Shown: positions 9,830 to 18,445 of the stretch, in pieces
How the letters are laid out: every line of letters starts with the position of its first letter
Numbering within the stretch: the first letter of the stretch is position 1
The notes under the pieces: model-generated
Database searches by the model: none
What the model saw: the letters and a program-made list of their open reading frames with translations, nothing else
What the model was told of the DNA's origin: nothing
Program-made: the position numbers and the translations under genes
DNA from: an uncultured Kiloniellaceae bacterium
GTDB taxonomy: Bacteria; Pseudomonadota; Alphaproteobacteria; Kiloniellales; Kiloniellaceae
Assembly (NCBI GenBank): GCA_947500035.1
Contig: CANMQP010000005.1
Coordinates: forward strand, 558,001 to 622,000
Reading direction: 5' to 3'
DNA length: 64,000 nucleotides

Positions 9830-10024
9830 AGAGATCATTGGCGGCGTTTTCCGTCACTCGACGGCGTGATGCAGGCGCCGGGCGGGCCGGAGGAAGACCC
9901 GACCGGGGACTTTGCCCTAGCGACCTACGAACCGGACGGCGAGGTTCCGATCGGATCGTTCGGACTGCCGGAACCCAGCGATGCGGAGTTGCAGCGTCGT
10001 GCGCGGACGGAGCGTGAAGGATAA
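9830..10024 (+). pseudogene. Decayed fragment of a DHFR/RibD-C-type reductase
   Basis: A short plus-strand frame contains SLDGVMQAPGGPEEDPTGDF (from base 9854). This closely resembles the N-terminal signature of the dihydrofolate-reductase-like RibD C-terminal family, where a strand ending in SLDGVMQAPGGPEED opens the domain. No intact start or upstream strand is in frame: the preceding strand is broken, consistent with a frameshift. The frame stops after about 50 more residues, far short of the usual ~190. It sits after the GST gene and is best read as the remnant of another member of the small-molecule cassette. Confidence 0.5.
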
Positions 10025-10055
10025 CCCTGCAAATTCCCGTATCGGATTCAAATCG

Positions 10056-10089
10056 GGCAGAACTCACGGCGGAAGCCGTGAATCCTGCC
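10056..10089. terminator. Hairpin between convergent genes, possible bidirectional terminator
   Basis: Two stacked stems: GGCAG/CTGCC (10056-10060 with 10085-10089), and TCACGGC/GCCGTGA (10064-10070 with 10075-10081) around a GGAA loop. It lies between the plus-strand cassette and the end of the minus-strand torA-like gene. There is no U-tract on either side, so classical rho-independent action is uncertain. Confidence 0.45.
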
Positions 10090-10158
10090 TGAAGATGTTG
10101 CCCTCAAACGGTGCTCAACGAGGGCCTAGCGTGCGCGTCGCTGGCGTCTAGTCGGCGT

Positions 10159-12807
10159 CTAGCTTGCGTCCCGGGCGTTCTGGTAGAGGAAATCCAGGAT
10201 GAGTTTCTGGTCTTCGCCCTCGACGCCCGCGTTCGGGAACATGCTTTCGGTGATGCCTTTCCACTGGGCCTTGGTGTGGCTCTTGGGATCCTGCGGGATG
10301 TGGCAGAGCGTGCACTTCTCGTAGAAGAGCCGTTCGCCGGGCTCCATGGCGCTCATGAAGCTTTCCGCGATGTTGTCGGCCCGGTCGATGCCGAGGCTGT
10401 CCGGATCCAGGCTGGCCACCTGATCGGAAATCAGATCCGGTTCGACGTAAGCCTGGTTCGGCCCCTCGACATCCACCGCCTTTTTCAGCGTGGCGATGCA
10501 GGTGTTGGCGGCCGTTGCTTGGCTGAGCTGGCTCGACGCCCGGCTGGAGGTCAGCACGTTGATCGAACCGGAATTGCAGCGGCCCTTGCTGTCGAAGGAG
10601 AGCCAGGCGCCTTCGTAGAGGGAGACCACGCCGGGCATGATCTGGTCCGTGACCCGGGCACCGGCAATGGTCGTGCCGCGCTCGTTCGACAGCTCGACGA
10701 GATCGCCGTCCTTGATGCCCCTGGCGGCCGCGTCCTCCGTATTGATCCGCACGAATTCGCGGTCCTCGACATTGAGTTCATGCCGGAGATCGGATTGTGC
10801 GAACTGAGAGTGGATGCGGTTATAGGGATGCGGGCTGACCACATGCACCTGTCCGGGTTCGGCGTTGCCGAGATACTCCGCCGGCTCCAGCCATTGTGCC
10901 ATGGGCGGGCAGTCGGGGACGTTCATCTCGGCGATGGCCTCGCAGTAAAGCTCGACCTTGCCCGAGCGGGTGTGCAGCGGGTTGGCGTCCGGATCTTCGC
11001 GGAAGGCACCGTGACGCACCCATTCCAACTCCTCGGTCGGGATCGGAACCCGCGCCACGCCACGCTCCCAGAATTCCTCGAAATCCATGTGTTCGGACGC
11101 CGAAGACTTTTCGTAGGAGGCCTGGATGATATCGATCCGATCAAGCCCGTCGGTAAACTGCTGCTCCACATTGAAGATCTCGGCGAGCCTGCGGAAGATC
11201 TCGAAGTCGTCCAAGGACTCGCCGACCGGGTCGATCACCTGCCGCATGGCATAGACCTTGTCCTTGGAGTAGGTGCCGCCTGAGCTGATCTCGTCCCGTT
11301 CCACCGTGCTGGTCGCCGGCAGGACGATATCCGCGAAGCGGGCAGAGGCGACCCACCAGGGATCGATGCAGACCACGGAGTGGCATTTCTGCATGGCCTC
11401 GATCAGTTCGTTGGTGTTCTGGTGATGGGAGAGGAAGTTGTTGCCCGCGTTGAAGATCATCTGCGCATCGGGATAAGTGTATTCACCGCCGTTGCGGATG
11501 AACTTGCCGCCCGGGTTCTTGAGCATCTCGGTGATGCGCGAAGCGGGGCAGAAGCCGACCACCTGATTGCGGCCCTGCGGCAGGCCGCCGGGGGCGCGGG
11601 CCTGGGCAAAGAGCGCGCCGCCCTGGCCCCAGTGCCAGCTGAAACCGATCCCGCCGCCGGGCAGGCCGATCTGGCCTGTCATGGCCGCGAAGGAGGTGAT
11701 GGCCCAATAGGGCATCTCGCCGTGGTGTGCCCGCTGGATCGCCCAGGAACCGGCGAATTGCGTGCGTTTGACGGCGCATTCCTCAGCCAGCGCGATGATA
11801 TCGGCCTCGGGAATGCCGGTGATCTTGGAGGCCCAGGCCGGAGTCTTGACCGTGCCGTCGTCCTGACCGTTGAGATAGGCGATGAACTTGTCGGCGCCGA
11901 CCGTATAGCGGTCGAGGAATTCCTGGTCATGCATGCCCTTGGCGTGCACGTGCTGGCTCATGGCCAGGAACAGGGCCGTGTCGGTGTTGGGGATGATCTT
12001 CATCCACTCCGCCTTCAGCCACTCGTCGGTCGTGGTGTATTGCGGATTGATCGAGAGGAATTTCACGCCGCTGTCGCGGATCACTTCCCAGCGCGGATAC
12101 ATGGAGTGGTCCGTGGTCCGGCCTTCGGCACGGCCGTTCTTGTGGGGATCGGTGCCGATCAGCACGAAAAGCTCGGTGTTCTGCAGGATCTGCCACCAGG
12201 AGGTCTGACGGGAGTAAACCTCCAAGTCGCCGACCACGTGCGGCATGATGACCTGCCCGGCGCCACCAGAGTAGTCGCTGACGGTCACGCTCATGCCGCC
12301 GATCAGATTGAAGAAGCGGCCCTGAAGGACGTTGGGGGTCAGGACCCCGCCGTGCGCCCAGGCGCCATAGGAGGACGAGAAGATGCCGTCGTTGCCGTGG
12401 CTTTCGATGGTGTCGAGAATGGCCTTGGAGGTCAGATTCAAGGCCGTCTCCCAGTCGACGCGGACAAAGGGCTCCTTGCCGCGCAGTTCCGGCTTCCGGT
12501 CGCCGTCAAGGTTTTCCAGATAGGATTTCCGCACGTAGGGATACTTCACGCGAGTCTGGTGATAAGTGCGGCTGACCAGGCCGTCGGTGATCATCTTGGT
12601 CGGTCTGGGGTCAAATTCAGTGCGTGGAATGGCCTTGATGAATTCGCCATCCTTCTTGACCGCCCAGAAAACGCCGGCCTGGCCCGCGTGTGGAATAAAG
12701 GTGACATTGCGGCCCGCGCCGCCGGCGGCAGCGAAGACCTTCGGGGCAGACAGGAACATGGCTGTCGCGGAAACAGATGCCAGAAACTCACGACGTGATG
12801 TGGTCAC
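10159..12807 (-). CDS. TorA/DorA-type periplasmic molybdopterin reductase with C-terminal c-type haem motif
   Basis: DMSO-reductase-family molybdoenzyme, probably a TMAO or S/N-oxide reductase. From the GTG at 12807, which has a GGAGGG ribosome-binding site, it is 882 aa and begins with a Tat signal peptide (SRREFLASVSATAMFL). Family landmarks are SSYGAWAHGG, which contains the likely serine ligand to molybdenum, then VSDYSGGAGQVIMPHVVGDLE, GQIGLPGGGIGF and the C-terminal SRASSQLSQATAANT. Unlike E. coli TorA, it carries a tail with CTLCH (Cys832 to His836) followed by a segment resembling the C-terminal haem domain of TorC. No torC, torD or tor two-component genes are adjacent. An FNR box lies upstream. 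Exact substrate unproven. Confidence 0.85.
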   Translation of the reverse strand: MTTSRREFLASVSATAMFLSAPKVFAAAGGAGRNVTFIPHAGQAGVFWAVKKDGEFIKAIPRTEFDPRPTKMITDGLVSRTYHQTRVKYPYVRKSYLENLDGDRKPELRGKEPFVRVDWETALNLTSKAILDTIESHGNDGIFSSSYGAWAHGGVLTPNVLQGRFFNLIGGMSVTVSDYSGGAGQVIMPHVVGDLEVYSRQTSWWQILQNTELFVLIGTDPHKNGRAEGRTTDHSMYPRWEVIRDSGVKFLSINPQYTTTDEWLKAEWMKIIPNTDTALFLAMSQHVHAKGMHDQEFLDRYTVGADKFIAYLNGQDDGTVKTPAWASKITGIPEADIIALAEECAVKRTQFAGSWAIQRAHHGEMPYWAITSFAAMTGQIGLPGGGIGFSWHWGQGGALFAQARAPGGLPQGRNQVVGFCPASRITEMLKNPGGKFIRNGGEYTYPDAQMIFNAGNNFLSHHQNTNELIEAMQKCHSVVCIDPWWVASARFADIVLPATSTVERDEISSGGTYSKDKVYAMRQVIDPVGESLDDFEIFRRLAEIFNVEQQFTDGLDRIDIIQASYEKSSASEHMDFEEFWERGVARVPIPTEELEWVRHGAFREDPDANPLHTRSGKVELYCEAIAEMNVPDCPPMAQWLEPAEYLGNAEPGQVHVVSPHPYNRIHSQFAQSDLRHELNVEDREFVRINTEDAAARGIKDGDLVELSNERGTTIAGARVTDQIMPGVVSLYEGAWLSFDSKGRCNSGSINVLTSSRASSQLSQATAANTCIATLKKAVDVEGPNQAYVEPDLISDQVASLDPDSLGIDRADNIAESFMSAMEPGERLFYEKCTLCHIPQDPKSHTKAQWKGITESMFPNAGVEGEDQKLILDFLYQNARDAS

Positions 12808-13223
12808 GATTTCATCCCTCCGATTTTTTGCTCTGGGGGCGTACCATCCCGCCCAAAGCAAGGGTGCACATCGCCCTCATTTTCCATGAGTCGGTTACAG
12901 GTATGTTGTAGTTAGTTTTCAGGCCGGATACGCCGTCCTGTGAGACGCTTGGGAACGCGTCCTAACGCACGATGGAAATAGTAATACTTCTGTTGGACCG
13001 GCAAATTGATTGTGATCAATCACACGCCGATTTTTCGCTTTTCCTTTTGAAAAACAGGCAGGTTTTGAGCTGTCGACACGAAAAGCGTGATGGCGTTTCA
13101 GCTATTGTACCGCAAGCCCGGGTTAAACTCCTCGCGGTCAGAACCGGAACCCCTTTCTGAGAGCTCCAGCGGATGGAACTGTTGCTTTGCCGGCCTCGGT
13201 TTTCAGTCAAAGGCGGGGCGTTT
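12808..13223 (-). other. Upstream region of the torA-like gene with FNR box
   Basis: 416 bp without a gene, between the end of the CPBP protease gene and the torA-like start, both on the minus strand. It contains the FNR-type site at 13007-13020 and a possible -10 element, described separately. Apart from the ribosome-binding site near 12816-12821 nothing else is recognised; small frames here lack coding character. Confidence 0.6.
13007..13020 (-). promoter_or_regulatory. FNR/ANR-type binding site upstream of the torA-like gene
   Basis: TTGAT-TGTG-ATCAA is a perfect match to the consensus TTGAT-N4-ATCAA bound by oxygen-sensing FNR-family regulators. On the minus strand a -10-like TATTAC (revcomp of 12982-12987) lies downstream. 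The box would be centred about 39-41 bp before the predicted start, the spacing of a class II FNR-activated promoter. It would make the molybdoenzyme an anaerobically induced respiratory reductase, leaving a leader of about 165 nt. Confidence 0.7.
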
Positions 13224-14045
13224 TCAGCCCGCGCCAGACTGTATGACCCCCTGCTGGACGAGCCAGTAGAAGGACGCGATGTTGATGATGTTGAAGACCG
13301 CGTGGGCGATAGTGGCCGACAGAACCGAGCCGCTCTTTTCGGTGATCAGCGCGAGCATCGCACCAATCAGGACGAAGACCGGAAACAAAAACGGGATCCC
13401 GTGGAGGAATGCAAAGACCATCGAGGAGATCGCCACCGATGCCGCAACCGACAGACGGGCGCGGAGCCAGCCGTAAAAGACGCCTCTCATGGCGATCTCT
13501 TCGACCAGGGGCACGATTGCGCCTGTGACCAGAAGGCTGGTGATCAGAATCGCGGGCGAGAAGCCGCCGGCGAGGAAGACGTCCATCTGCGGGTTCTCAA
13601 AGGGTTCCTTGGAGAGAGCCTGGAGGAACTGCGCGACGATACCGCTGGCCGGAATAGCCAGTGTCCCAAAGATGACCGAACGGATCACCCAGGTCCTGGG
13701 TACAAAGACGATCCCAAGATCGGCGAGGCGCAGGCCGTGCTTCTTTACGATGATAAAGTAGATCGCGCCCAGCATGATCAGTGAATGCAGGCCGATCACC
13801 ATCAGAACCGGGATAATCGGCAACTCGCCGCGGGCCCCGTCTCCCGGACTGCCCGGTTCGGGTGCGCTGAGGAGTATCATTGGCAGGAGCTTCTGCAGGC
13901 CAAGCCAGATGATCAGGAGTAGCAGCAGGTCAAGGCCGGGAACTGATTGCAAGGACCCGGGCTTCATGCCGCCGGAATACTGTGGGTTTGGATATGAACC
14001 GCCTTGTTGAGGGCCGCCGCCATCCGGCCCGCCGGGAAACGCCAT
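13224..14045 (-). CDS. CPBP-family (Abi/CAAX-like) intramembrane metalloprotease
   Basis: 273-aa multi-pass membrane protein of the CPBP family (bacterial relatives of the CAAX protease Rce1). The catalytic signatures are visible: EEIAMRGVFYGWLR (the EExxxR motif), FAFLHGIPF (the FxxxH motif) and the later AHAVFNIINI helix. The N-terminus is a Gly/Pro-rich cytosolic tail (GPDGGGPQQGGSYPNPQYSG) before the first membrane segment. Its ATG overlaps the stop of the upstream PncC gene (TAATG), so the two are translationally coupled. Substrate unknown. Confidence 0.9.
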   Translation of the reverse strand: MAFPGGPDGGGPQQGGSYPNPQYSGGMKPGSLQSVPGLDLLLLLIIWLGLQKLLPMILLSAPEPGSPGDGARGELPIIPVLMVIGLHSLIMLGAIYFIIVKKHGLRLADLGIVFVPRTWVIRSVIFGTLAIPASGIVAQFLQALSKEPFENPQMDVFLAGGFSPAILITSLLVTGAIVPLVEEIAMRGVFYGWLRARLSVAASVAISSMVFAFLHGIPFLFPVFVLIGAMLALITEKSGSVLSATIAHAVFNIINIASFYWLVQQGVIQSGAG

Positions 14046-14599
14046 TACGATCCCACCCCATCCGCGCCGCGGGCTTTCCTGCCGCGACTCATTTCGCCGA
14101 GGCCGACCAGGGCTGCCTCCACGGTCGCGCTGCGGACATCGCTCCGTCCGCCTGGAAAGTTCAGTTTGCGGTGGCTCGGTGCCTCACCACGCCGGCAGAG
14201 GCCCATGAACACGAGTCCCACGGGTTTGGCCGCGCTGCCGCCGCCGGGACCCGCGACCCCGGTGACAGAGACTGCGATGTCCGCGCGGGAGTGCGCCAGG
14301 GCGCCCTGGGCCATGGCTTCGGCCACTTCCGCGCTCACGGCGCCCCGGGCGGCCAGGAGTGCTTCAGGCACGTCCAGAAGCTCCATCTTGGCCGCGTTGC
14401 TGTAAGTTACGAAGCCGCGCTCGACCACGTCCGAAGACCCGGCGATCTCGGTCAGGCAACCTGCGATCAGGCCCCCGGTGCAGGATTCCGCGGTGACGAC
14501 CATCAAACCGGCCTCGCGGCAGTGCTCCAGCAGCTTCGTGGCCGTTGTCAGTAACGCTTCAGGAAACAATTTGAGACTCCAGGAACCAGACGGCCGCAC
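14045..14599 (-). CDS. pncC: Nicotinamide-nucleotide amidase (CinA C-terminal domain protein)
   Basis: Stand-alone CinA C-terminal domain that deamidates nicotinamide mononucleotide in NAD salvage. The core motif AESCTGGLIAGCLTEIAGSS, the segment GFVTYSNAAKMELLDVP and VSVTGVAGPGGGSAAKPVGLV are all present. The start is uncertain: GTG at 14599 or TTG at 14569 would overlap the upstream pgpA, and an internal ATG would cut the domain. It lies between pgpA and the CPBP gene, overlapping both, which marks a tight operon. Confidence 0.92.
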   Translation of the reverse strand: MRPSGSWSLKLFPEALLTTATKLLEHCREAGLMVVTAESCTGGLIAGCLTEIAGSSDVVERGFVTYSNAAKMELLDVPEALLAARGAVSAEVAEAMAQGALAHSRADIAVSVTGVAGPGGGSAAKPVGLVFMGLCRRGEAPSHRKLNFPGGRSDVRSATVEAALVGLGEMSRGRKARGADGVGS

Positions 14600-15107
14600 T
14601 CAATACAGCCAGCGCGTAAACAGCGGCAAAGATGTCGTCCACCATGATGCCGAAGCCACCCTTCAGCTTCCGGTCGGCCCAGCTGACCGGCCAGGGTTTG
14701 AGAATGTCGAAGACACGGAACAGCAAAAACGCCAGGAGATAGTATTCCAGTTGCAGCGCGACGGGGACAAGGGTCAACCATTGGCCCGCGACCTCGTCGA
14801 CCACGACGGCGCCCGGATCCTCGAGGTTATGCCGGCGCGCGTAGACGTCGCTGGCCCAGATGCCGACCAGGAACAGCAGAACCGCCGCACCGGCCAAAAG
14901 CCAGGGTCCGCCGATCCAGGTCAGGGCCGCGGCAAAGGGCAGGGCGGCCAGAGACCCCCAAGTGCCCGGAATTTTGGGCAGGAGCCCGCTGCCCAGCCAG
15001 GTCGCGATGAGTGCCGCGGGATGGAAAGGCGAAAGCGGAGTCCCGGCGCTGATGCCTGAACTCGGGTCTGAGCCCGGGGGTGGAGCAGGGGAAGAGGGCA
15101 CGGCCAT
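14559..15107 (-). CDS. pgpA: Phosphatidylglycerophosphatase A
   Basis: Integral membrane phosphatase (182 aa) that dephosphorylates phosphatidylglycerol-phosphate in phospholipid synthesis. Recognised from ATWLGSGLLPKIPGTWGSLAALP, the central VDEVAGQWLTLV motif and the C-terminal FRVFDILKPWPVSWADR and GGFGIMVDDIFAAVYA. The first ~25 residues are Pro/Ser-rich and poorly conserved, so the start could be slightly internal. It lies between ispDF and pncC, with a short gap to the former and a 41-bp overlap with the latter. Confidence 0.94.
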   Translation of the reverse strand: MAVPSSPAPPPGSDPSSGISAGTPLSPFHPAALIATWLGSGLLPKIPGTWGSLAALPFAAALTWIGGPWLLAGAAVLLFLVGIWASDVYARRHNLEDPGAVVVDEVAGQWLTLVPVALQLEYYLLAFLLFRVFDILKPWPVSWADRKLKGGFGIMVDDIFAAVYALAVLSAAVWFLESQIVS

Positions 15108-15113
15108 GAATTC

Positions 15114-16307
15114 TTACCGGGCCTCTTGCCCTGGGGGTGTGGATGGGAGCAGGAGACTGGCGGTCGCCTGAGCGGCGATACCCTCGCCGCGGCCGGTAAA
15201 GCCCAGGCGTTCCGTGGTGGTCGCCTTCACATTCACCCGCTCGGGACTGCACTGAAGGATCCCGGCGATTCGCTCGGCCATCGCTGCGCGGTGCGGGCCG
15301 ACCTTTGGGGCCTCGCAGATCAGCGTGACGTCGCAATGGACGAAACGGCCGCCGCGCGCCGTGACCATCTCCAGGGCGTGCCGGAGGAACAGGGAAGAAT
15401 CAGCCCCCTTCCACTGTGGATCGGAGGGCGGAAAGTGCTGGCCGATATCACCGGCCGAGAGCGCGCCCAGAATCGCATCGGTCAGGGCATGCAGGCCGAC
15501 ATCTGCGTCCGAGTGGCCCTGCAGTCCTGCCGAATGGGGAACTTCGATGCCGCAGAGCGTCACGGAGTCTCCCGTCCCGAAACGATGGACATCGAAGCCA
15601 CTGCCGGTTCGGGTTTCCATGATTGCAGTGTTCAGCCAGCGCTCTGCCCGCGCCAGGTCCTCCGCTGTCGTCACCTTGAATGTCTCCGTTGCGCCCTCGA
15701 CCAATTCTACGCTGTGGCCGGCGGCCCGCGCCACCGCTGCGTCATCCGTGAGGCCGCCTGACGTGTCCGAGTCGGTGGTGCGCGCCTGATGGGCGGCTAA
15801 AATCTGGGGATACAGGAATGCCTGGGGCGTTTGCGCACGCCAGAGGCCCTCGCGTTCGACGGCTTCGGTAATCACACCCTCCGTGCCGCGCTTCAGGCTG
15901 TCCACCACCGGAAGGGCGGCGATGGCGCCCACGGCGCGATCCAGAGTCTTTATGACCGCGCTGATGACGCTCTGGGGTACAAAGGGGCGGGCCGCGTCGT
16001 GAATCAGCACTTTGTCCGGTTTGCTCTCAGCCAATTGCTCAAGGCCGCGCCGGACCGAGTCCTGGCGTGTCGCGCCGCCAAGGGCCGGTTCGGGAAGATC
16101 GAGGCCGGTCACGGCGTCGGTGTAGAGGTCTCTGTCGTCGGGATGAATGACGACCAGAATCTTCGCGATTTCGGGATGACGGGAGAAGCTCTCGATGGCG
16201 TGCCGCAGGACCGGCCGGCCGGCGAGCATGGCATACTGCTTGGGCAGCTCACCACCGAAACGATGCCCGCGTCCTGCAGCGACGATCAGGGCGCAGACAA
16301 GGGTCAT
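15114..16307 (-). CDS. ispDF: Bifunctional IspDF: MEP cytidylyltransferase / MEcPP synthase
   Basis: Fusion enzyme for two steps of the non-mevalonate isoprenoid pathway. The N-terminal IspD domain shows [20 protein letters not shown] and [11 protein letters not shown]. The C-terminal IspF domain begins at [19 protein letters not shown] (metal-binding DVH), followed by [22 protein letters not shown] at 16307 (MTLVCALIV) is chosen for its GAGGAG ribosome-binding site, giving 397 aa; a 22-aa upstream extension is unsupported. The fused form is common in Alphaproteobacteria. Confidence 0.96.
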   Translation of the reverse strand: MTLVCALIVAAGRGHRFGGELPKQYAMLAGRPVLRHAIESFSRHPEIAKILVVIHPDDRDLYTDAVTGLDLPEPALGGATRQDSVRRGLEQLAESKPDKVLIHDAARPFVPQSVISAVIKTLDRAVGAIAALPVVDSLKRGTEGVITEAVEREGLWRAQTPQAFLYPQILAAHQARTTDSDTSGGLTDDAAVARAAGHSVELVEGATETFKVTTAEDLARAERWLNTAIMETRTGSGFDVHRFGTGDSVTLCGIEVPHSAGLQGHSDADVGLHALTDAILGALSAGDIGQHFPPSDPQWKGADSSLFLRHALEMVTARGGRFVHCDVTLICEAPKVGPHRAAMAERIAGILQCSPERVNVKATTTERLGFTGRGEGIAAQATASLLLPSTPPGQEAR

Positions 16308-16456
16308 AAAATCGCTCCTCACGATTGGCTCTGGAGTCGGGTGCGCGGCCAGAGAAACACTGCGTTGAAACATTGCGCTAAAACATTGCGCGGTTAATTG
16401 CAGGCCACAACGTAGAGTCTCCTGTTGTCGTCGCCAAGAGGTGATATATAGAGCCT

Positions 16457-17263
16457 ATGATCAGCTCTCCGCTTCTCAATCTTTCTGCTGTCGCCGCACT
16501 GGTGCCCGTGGCGCTGGCGGCCTATCGCAGCTCGTCGGAGCGCCCGGGATTGGTTTTTTGGGCGGCGATGCTGGTCGCTGTGGCCGGGCCGACGGCTTTG
16601 GTTGTGCCCGAGCTCATGCGCGCGGCCTGGGACAGCGGATTCAGTCTGGCGCTCTGGGTAACGATCGCCGCGAGTATCTGGATCTTTGCACTGATATCAC
16701 TCCTGTCGCTGCAGGCCTGGCGGCTTGCGCCGCTTCTGGTTCCCTATCTGATTCTGCTGTCGTTGCTGGCTCTGGCGTGGAGTGGTGTCTCAAGCGCGAC
16801 GGTGCTGGCGGCCGAGGCTGATTTCTGGTTGCGGTTTCATATCGCGGCCTCGGTCGGCACCTATGCGCTTTGCACCATTGCCGCGACCGCCGGCGTGGCC
16901 GTTTACCTGAAAGAGCGCGAGCTGAAGCTCAAACTGAGCTCACGGCTTGGCCGCTTGCTGCCCTCCGTCGCGGATGCCGAACGGCTGCAGTTCAAGCTGC
17001 TGGCCTTTGCCGAACTGGTGCTCTTTCTGGGGATCGTCAGCGGTATGGCGCGCGGTTACCTGGTCGACGGGCATCTTCTGTCGCTGGACCACAAGACGCT
17101 TCTCGCCGTACTCGCCTTTGCACTCATCGCTGTCTTACTGCTCATTCAATGGCGCAGCGGCCTCTATGCACGACAGGCGGCCCGGGCGGTATTGATTGCC
17201 TATCTGCTGCTCACGCTGGCCTACCCCGGTGTCAAATTTATTCTGGATGTAATTATCGCCTGA
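16457..17263 (+). CDS. CcsA/YpjD-type cytochrome c assembly membrane protein
   Basis: 268-aa integral membrane protein with about eight hydrophobic helices, resembling the YpjD branch of the cytochrome c assembly (CcsA/CcmC) superfamily. The conserved centre is DFWLRFHIAASVGTYALCTIAATAGVAVYLKERELK, and the later segment contains LSLDHKTLLAVLAFALIAVLL. The WWD motif of true haem exporters is not evident, and the function of YpjD-type proteins is unsettled. It is transcribed divergently from ispDF and precedes the dusB-ntr block with a ~195-bp gap. Confidence 0.8.
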   Translation: MISSPLLNLSAVAALVPVALAAYRSSSERPGLVFWAAMLVAVAGPTALVVPELMRAAWDSGFSLALWVTIAASIWIFALISLLSLQAWRLAPLLVPYLILLSLLALAWSGVSSATVLAAEADFWLRFHIAASVGTYALCTIAATAGVAVYLKERELKLKLSSRLGRLLPSVADAERLQFKLLAFAELVLFLGIVSGMARGYLVDGHLLSLDHKTLLAVLAFALIAVLLLIQWRSGLYARQAARAVLIAYLLLTLAYPGVKFILDVIIA

Positions 17264-17421
17264 GGCCATCGCCTGAGGCCGCAGATTCCCGCCAAATCGC
17301 CCTTCCGCAGATCCCAGGAAACCGCACTCCGCAGCCCTTCAATGTCGGTGTCGGATTTGACGTTTCTTGGAGTCTTTCTAATTTTTTTGTTTGCTTATTG
17401 CCTGAGGGCAGGTAAAAAATG

Positions 17422-17455
17422 GCCTAGTGATTAGGCAAGTTATGAAAGTGCCTAA
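17422..17455 (+). promoter_or_regulatory. Alternative hairpins in the dusB leader
   Basis: Two mutually exclusive stems share the same bases: GCCTA (17422-17426) with TAGGC (17432-17436), or TTAGGCA (17431-17437) with TGCCTAA (17449-17455). The second ends three bases before the dusB ATG and would occlude its ribosome entry. No good Shine-Dalgarno is visible otherwise. A regulatory switch is inferred only from this arrangement. Confidence 0.35.
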
Positions 17456-17458
17456 AAA

Positions 17459-18445
17459 ATGAGCATCTCTTTGGACAATGTTGTCCTTGAAGACCCGGTG
17501 ATCCTGGCGCCGATGTCCGGTGTGACTGACATGCCGTTCCGGCGTTTGGTCAAGCGCATGGGCGCCGGGCTTGTGGTTTCGGAGATGATCGCCAGCCAGG
17601 CGATGATCCGTGAGACCCGCGAGTCCATGAAGATGTCGAGTAACTGCGCCGAGGAGTTTCCGATGGCGGTGCAGCTTGCCGGCTGCGATCCCGCGGTCAT
17701 GGCCGAAGCCGCGCGCCTGAACGAAGACCGCGGCGCCGCGATTATCGACATCAACTTCGGCTGTCCGGTCAAAAAAATCGTCAATAAGTTCGCGGGATCC
17801 GCCCTGATGCGCGAAGAGAAGCTGGCCGGCGAAATTCTGGCCGCCGTGGTCAAGGCGGTGTCGATCCCGGTCACGATGAAAATGCGGACCGGTTGGGACG
17901 ACGAGAGCCGCAACGCGCCGACCTTCGCCCGGATCGCGGAAGAGAGCGGCATCCGCATGATCACGGTCCACGGACGCACCCGCTGTCAGATGTACGCCGG
18001 GCGCGCCGACTGGGCCTTCGTGCGCCAGGTCAAGGAGGCGACGCAGCTGCCGGTCATCGTGAACGGCGATATCGAGAGTCTGGAAGACGTGACGGCGGCG
18101 CTCGAAGCGTCCGGCGCGGACGGTGTGATGATCGGACGGGGCGCCTATGGACGGCCCTGGTTCCCCAATCAGGTGATCCAATTCCTGCGCAGTGGCGCGC
18201 GGCTGGCGGACCCCGATGTGGCGGCGCGCCGGGATATCCTGCTTGAGCATTACGAAATGCTGCTGGAACACTATGGCACACGCACGGCGGTCCCCCTGGC
18301 CCGCAAGCACATCGCCTGGTACAGCAAAGGCTTGCACGGCTGCAATGAATTCAAGGTCGCCGTGAACCGGGAAAGCGATCCCGCGCGGGTCAAGGAACTG
18401 CTGTGGCGGTTCTTTACCGAACAGAGCGAACGGGCGGCGGCGTGA
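17459..18445 (+). CDS. dusB: tRNA-dihydrouridine synthase (NifR3-like)
   Basis: FMN-dependent enzyme (328 aa) that reduces uridine in the tRNA D-loop. Visible are the N-terminal [24 protein letters not shown], the catalytic segment [20 protein letters not shown] with its cysteine, [17 protein letters not shown], the phosphate-binding [18 protein letters not shown], and [13 protein letters not shown]. In Alphaproteobacteria this gene (historically nifR3) opens the ntrBC operon, as here: its stop overlaps the ntrB ATG (TGATG). The leader contains competing hairpins. Confidence 0.96.
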   Translation: MSISLDNVVLEDPVILAPMSGVTDMPFRRLVKRMGAGLVVSEMIASQAMIRETRESMKMSSNCAEEFPMAVQLAGCDPAVMAEAARLNEDRGAAIIDINFGCPVKKIVNKFAGSALMREEKLAGEILAAVVKAVSIPVTMKMRTGWDDESRNAPTFARIAEESGIRMITVHGRTRCQMYAGRADWAFVRQVKEATQLPVIVNGDIESLEDVTAALEASGADGVMIGRGAYGRPWFPNQVIQFLRSGARLADPDVAARRDILLEHYEMLLEHYGTRTAVPLARKHIAWYSKGLHGCNEFKVAVNRESDPARVKELLWRFFTEQSERAAA

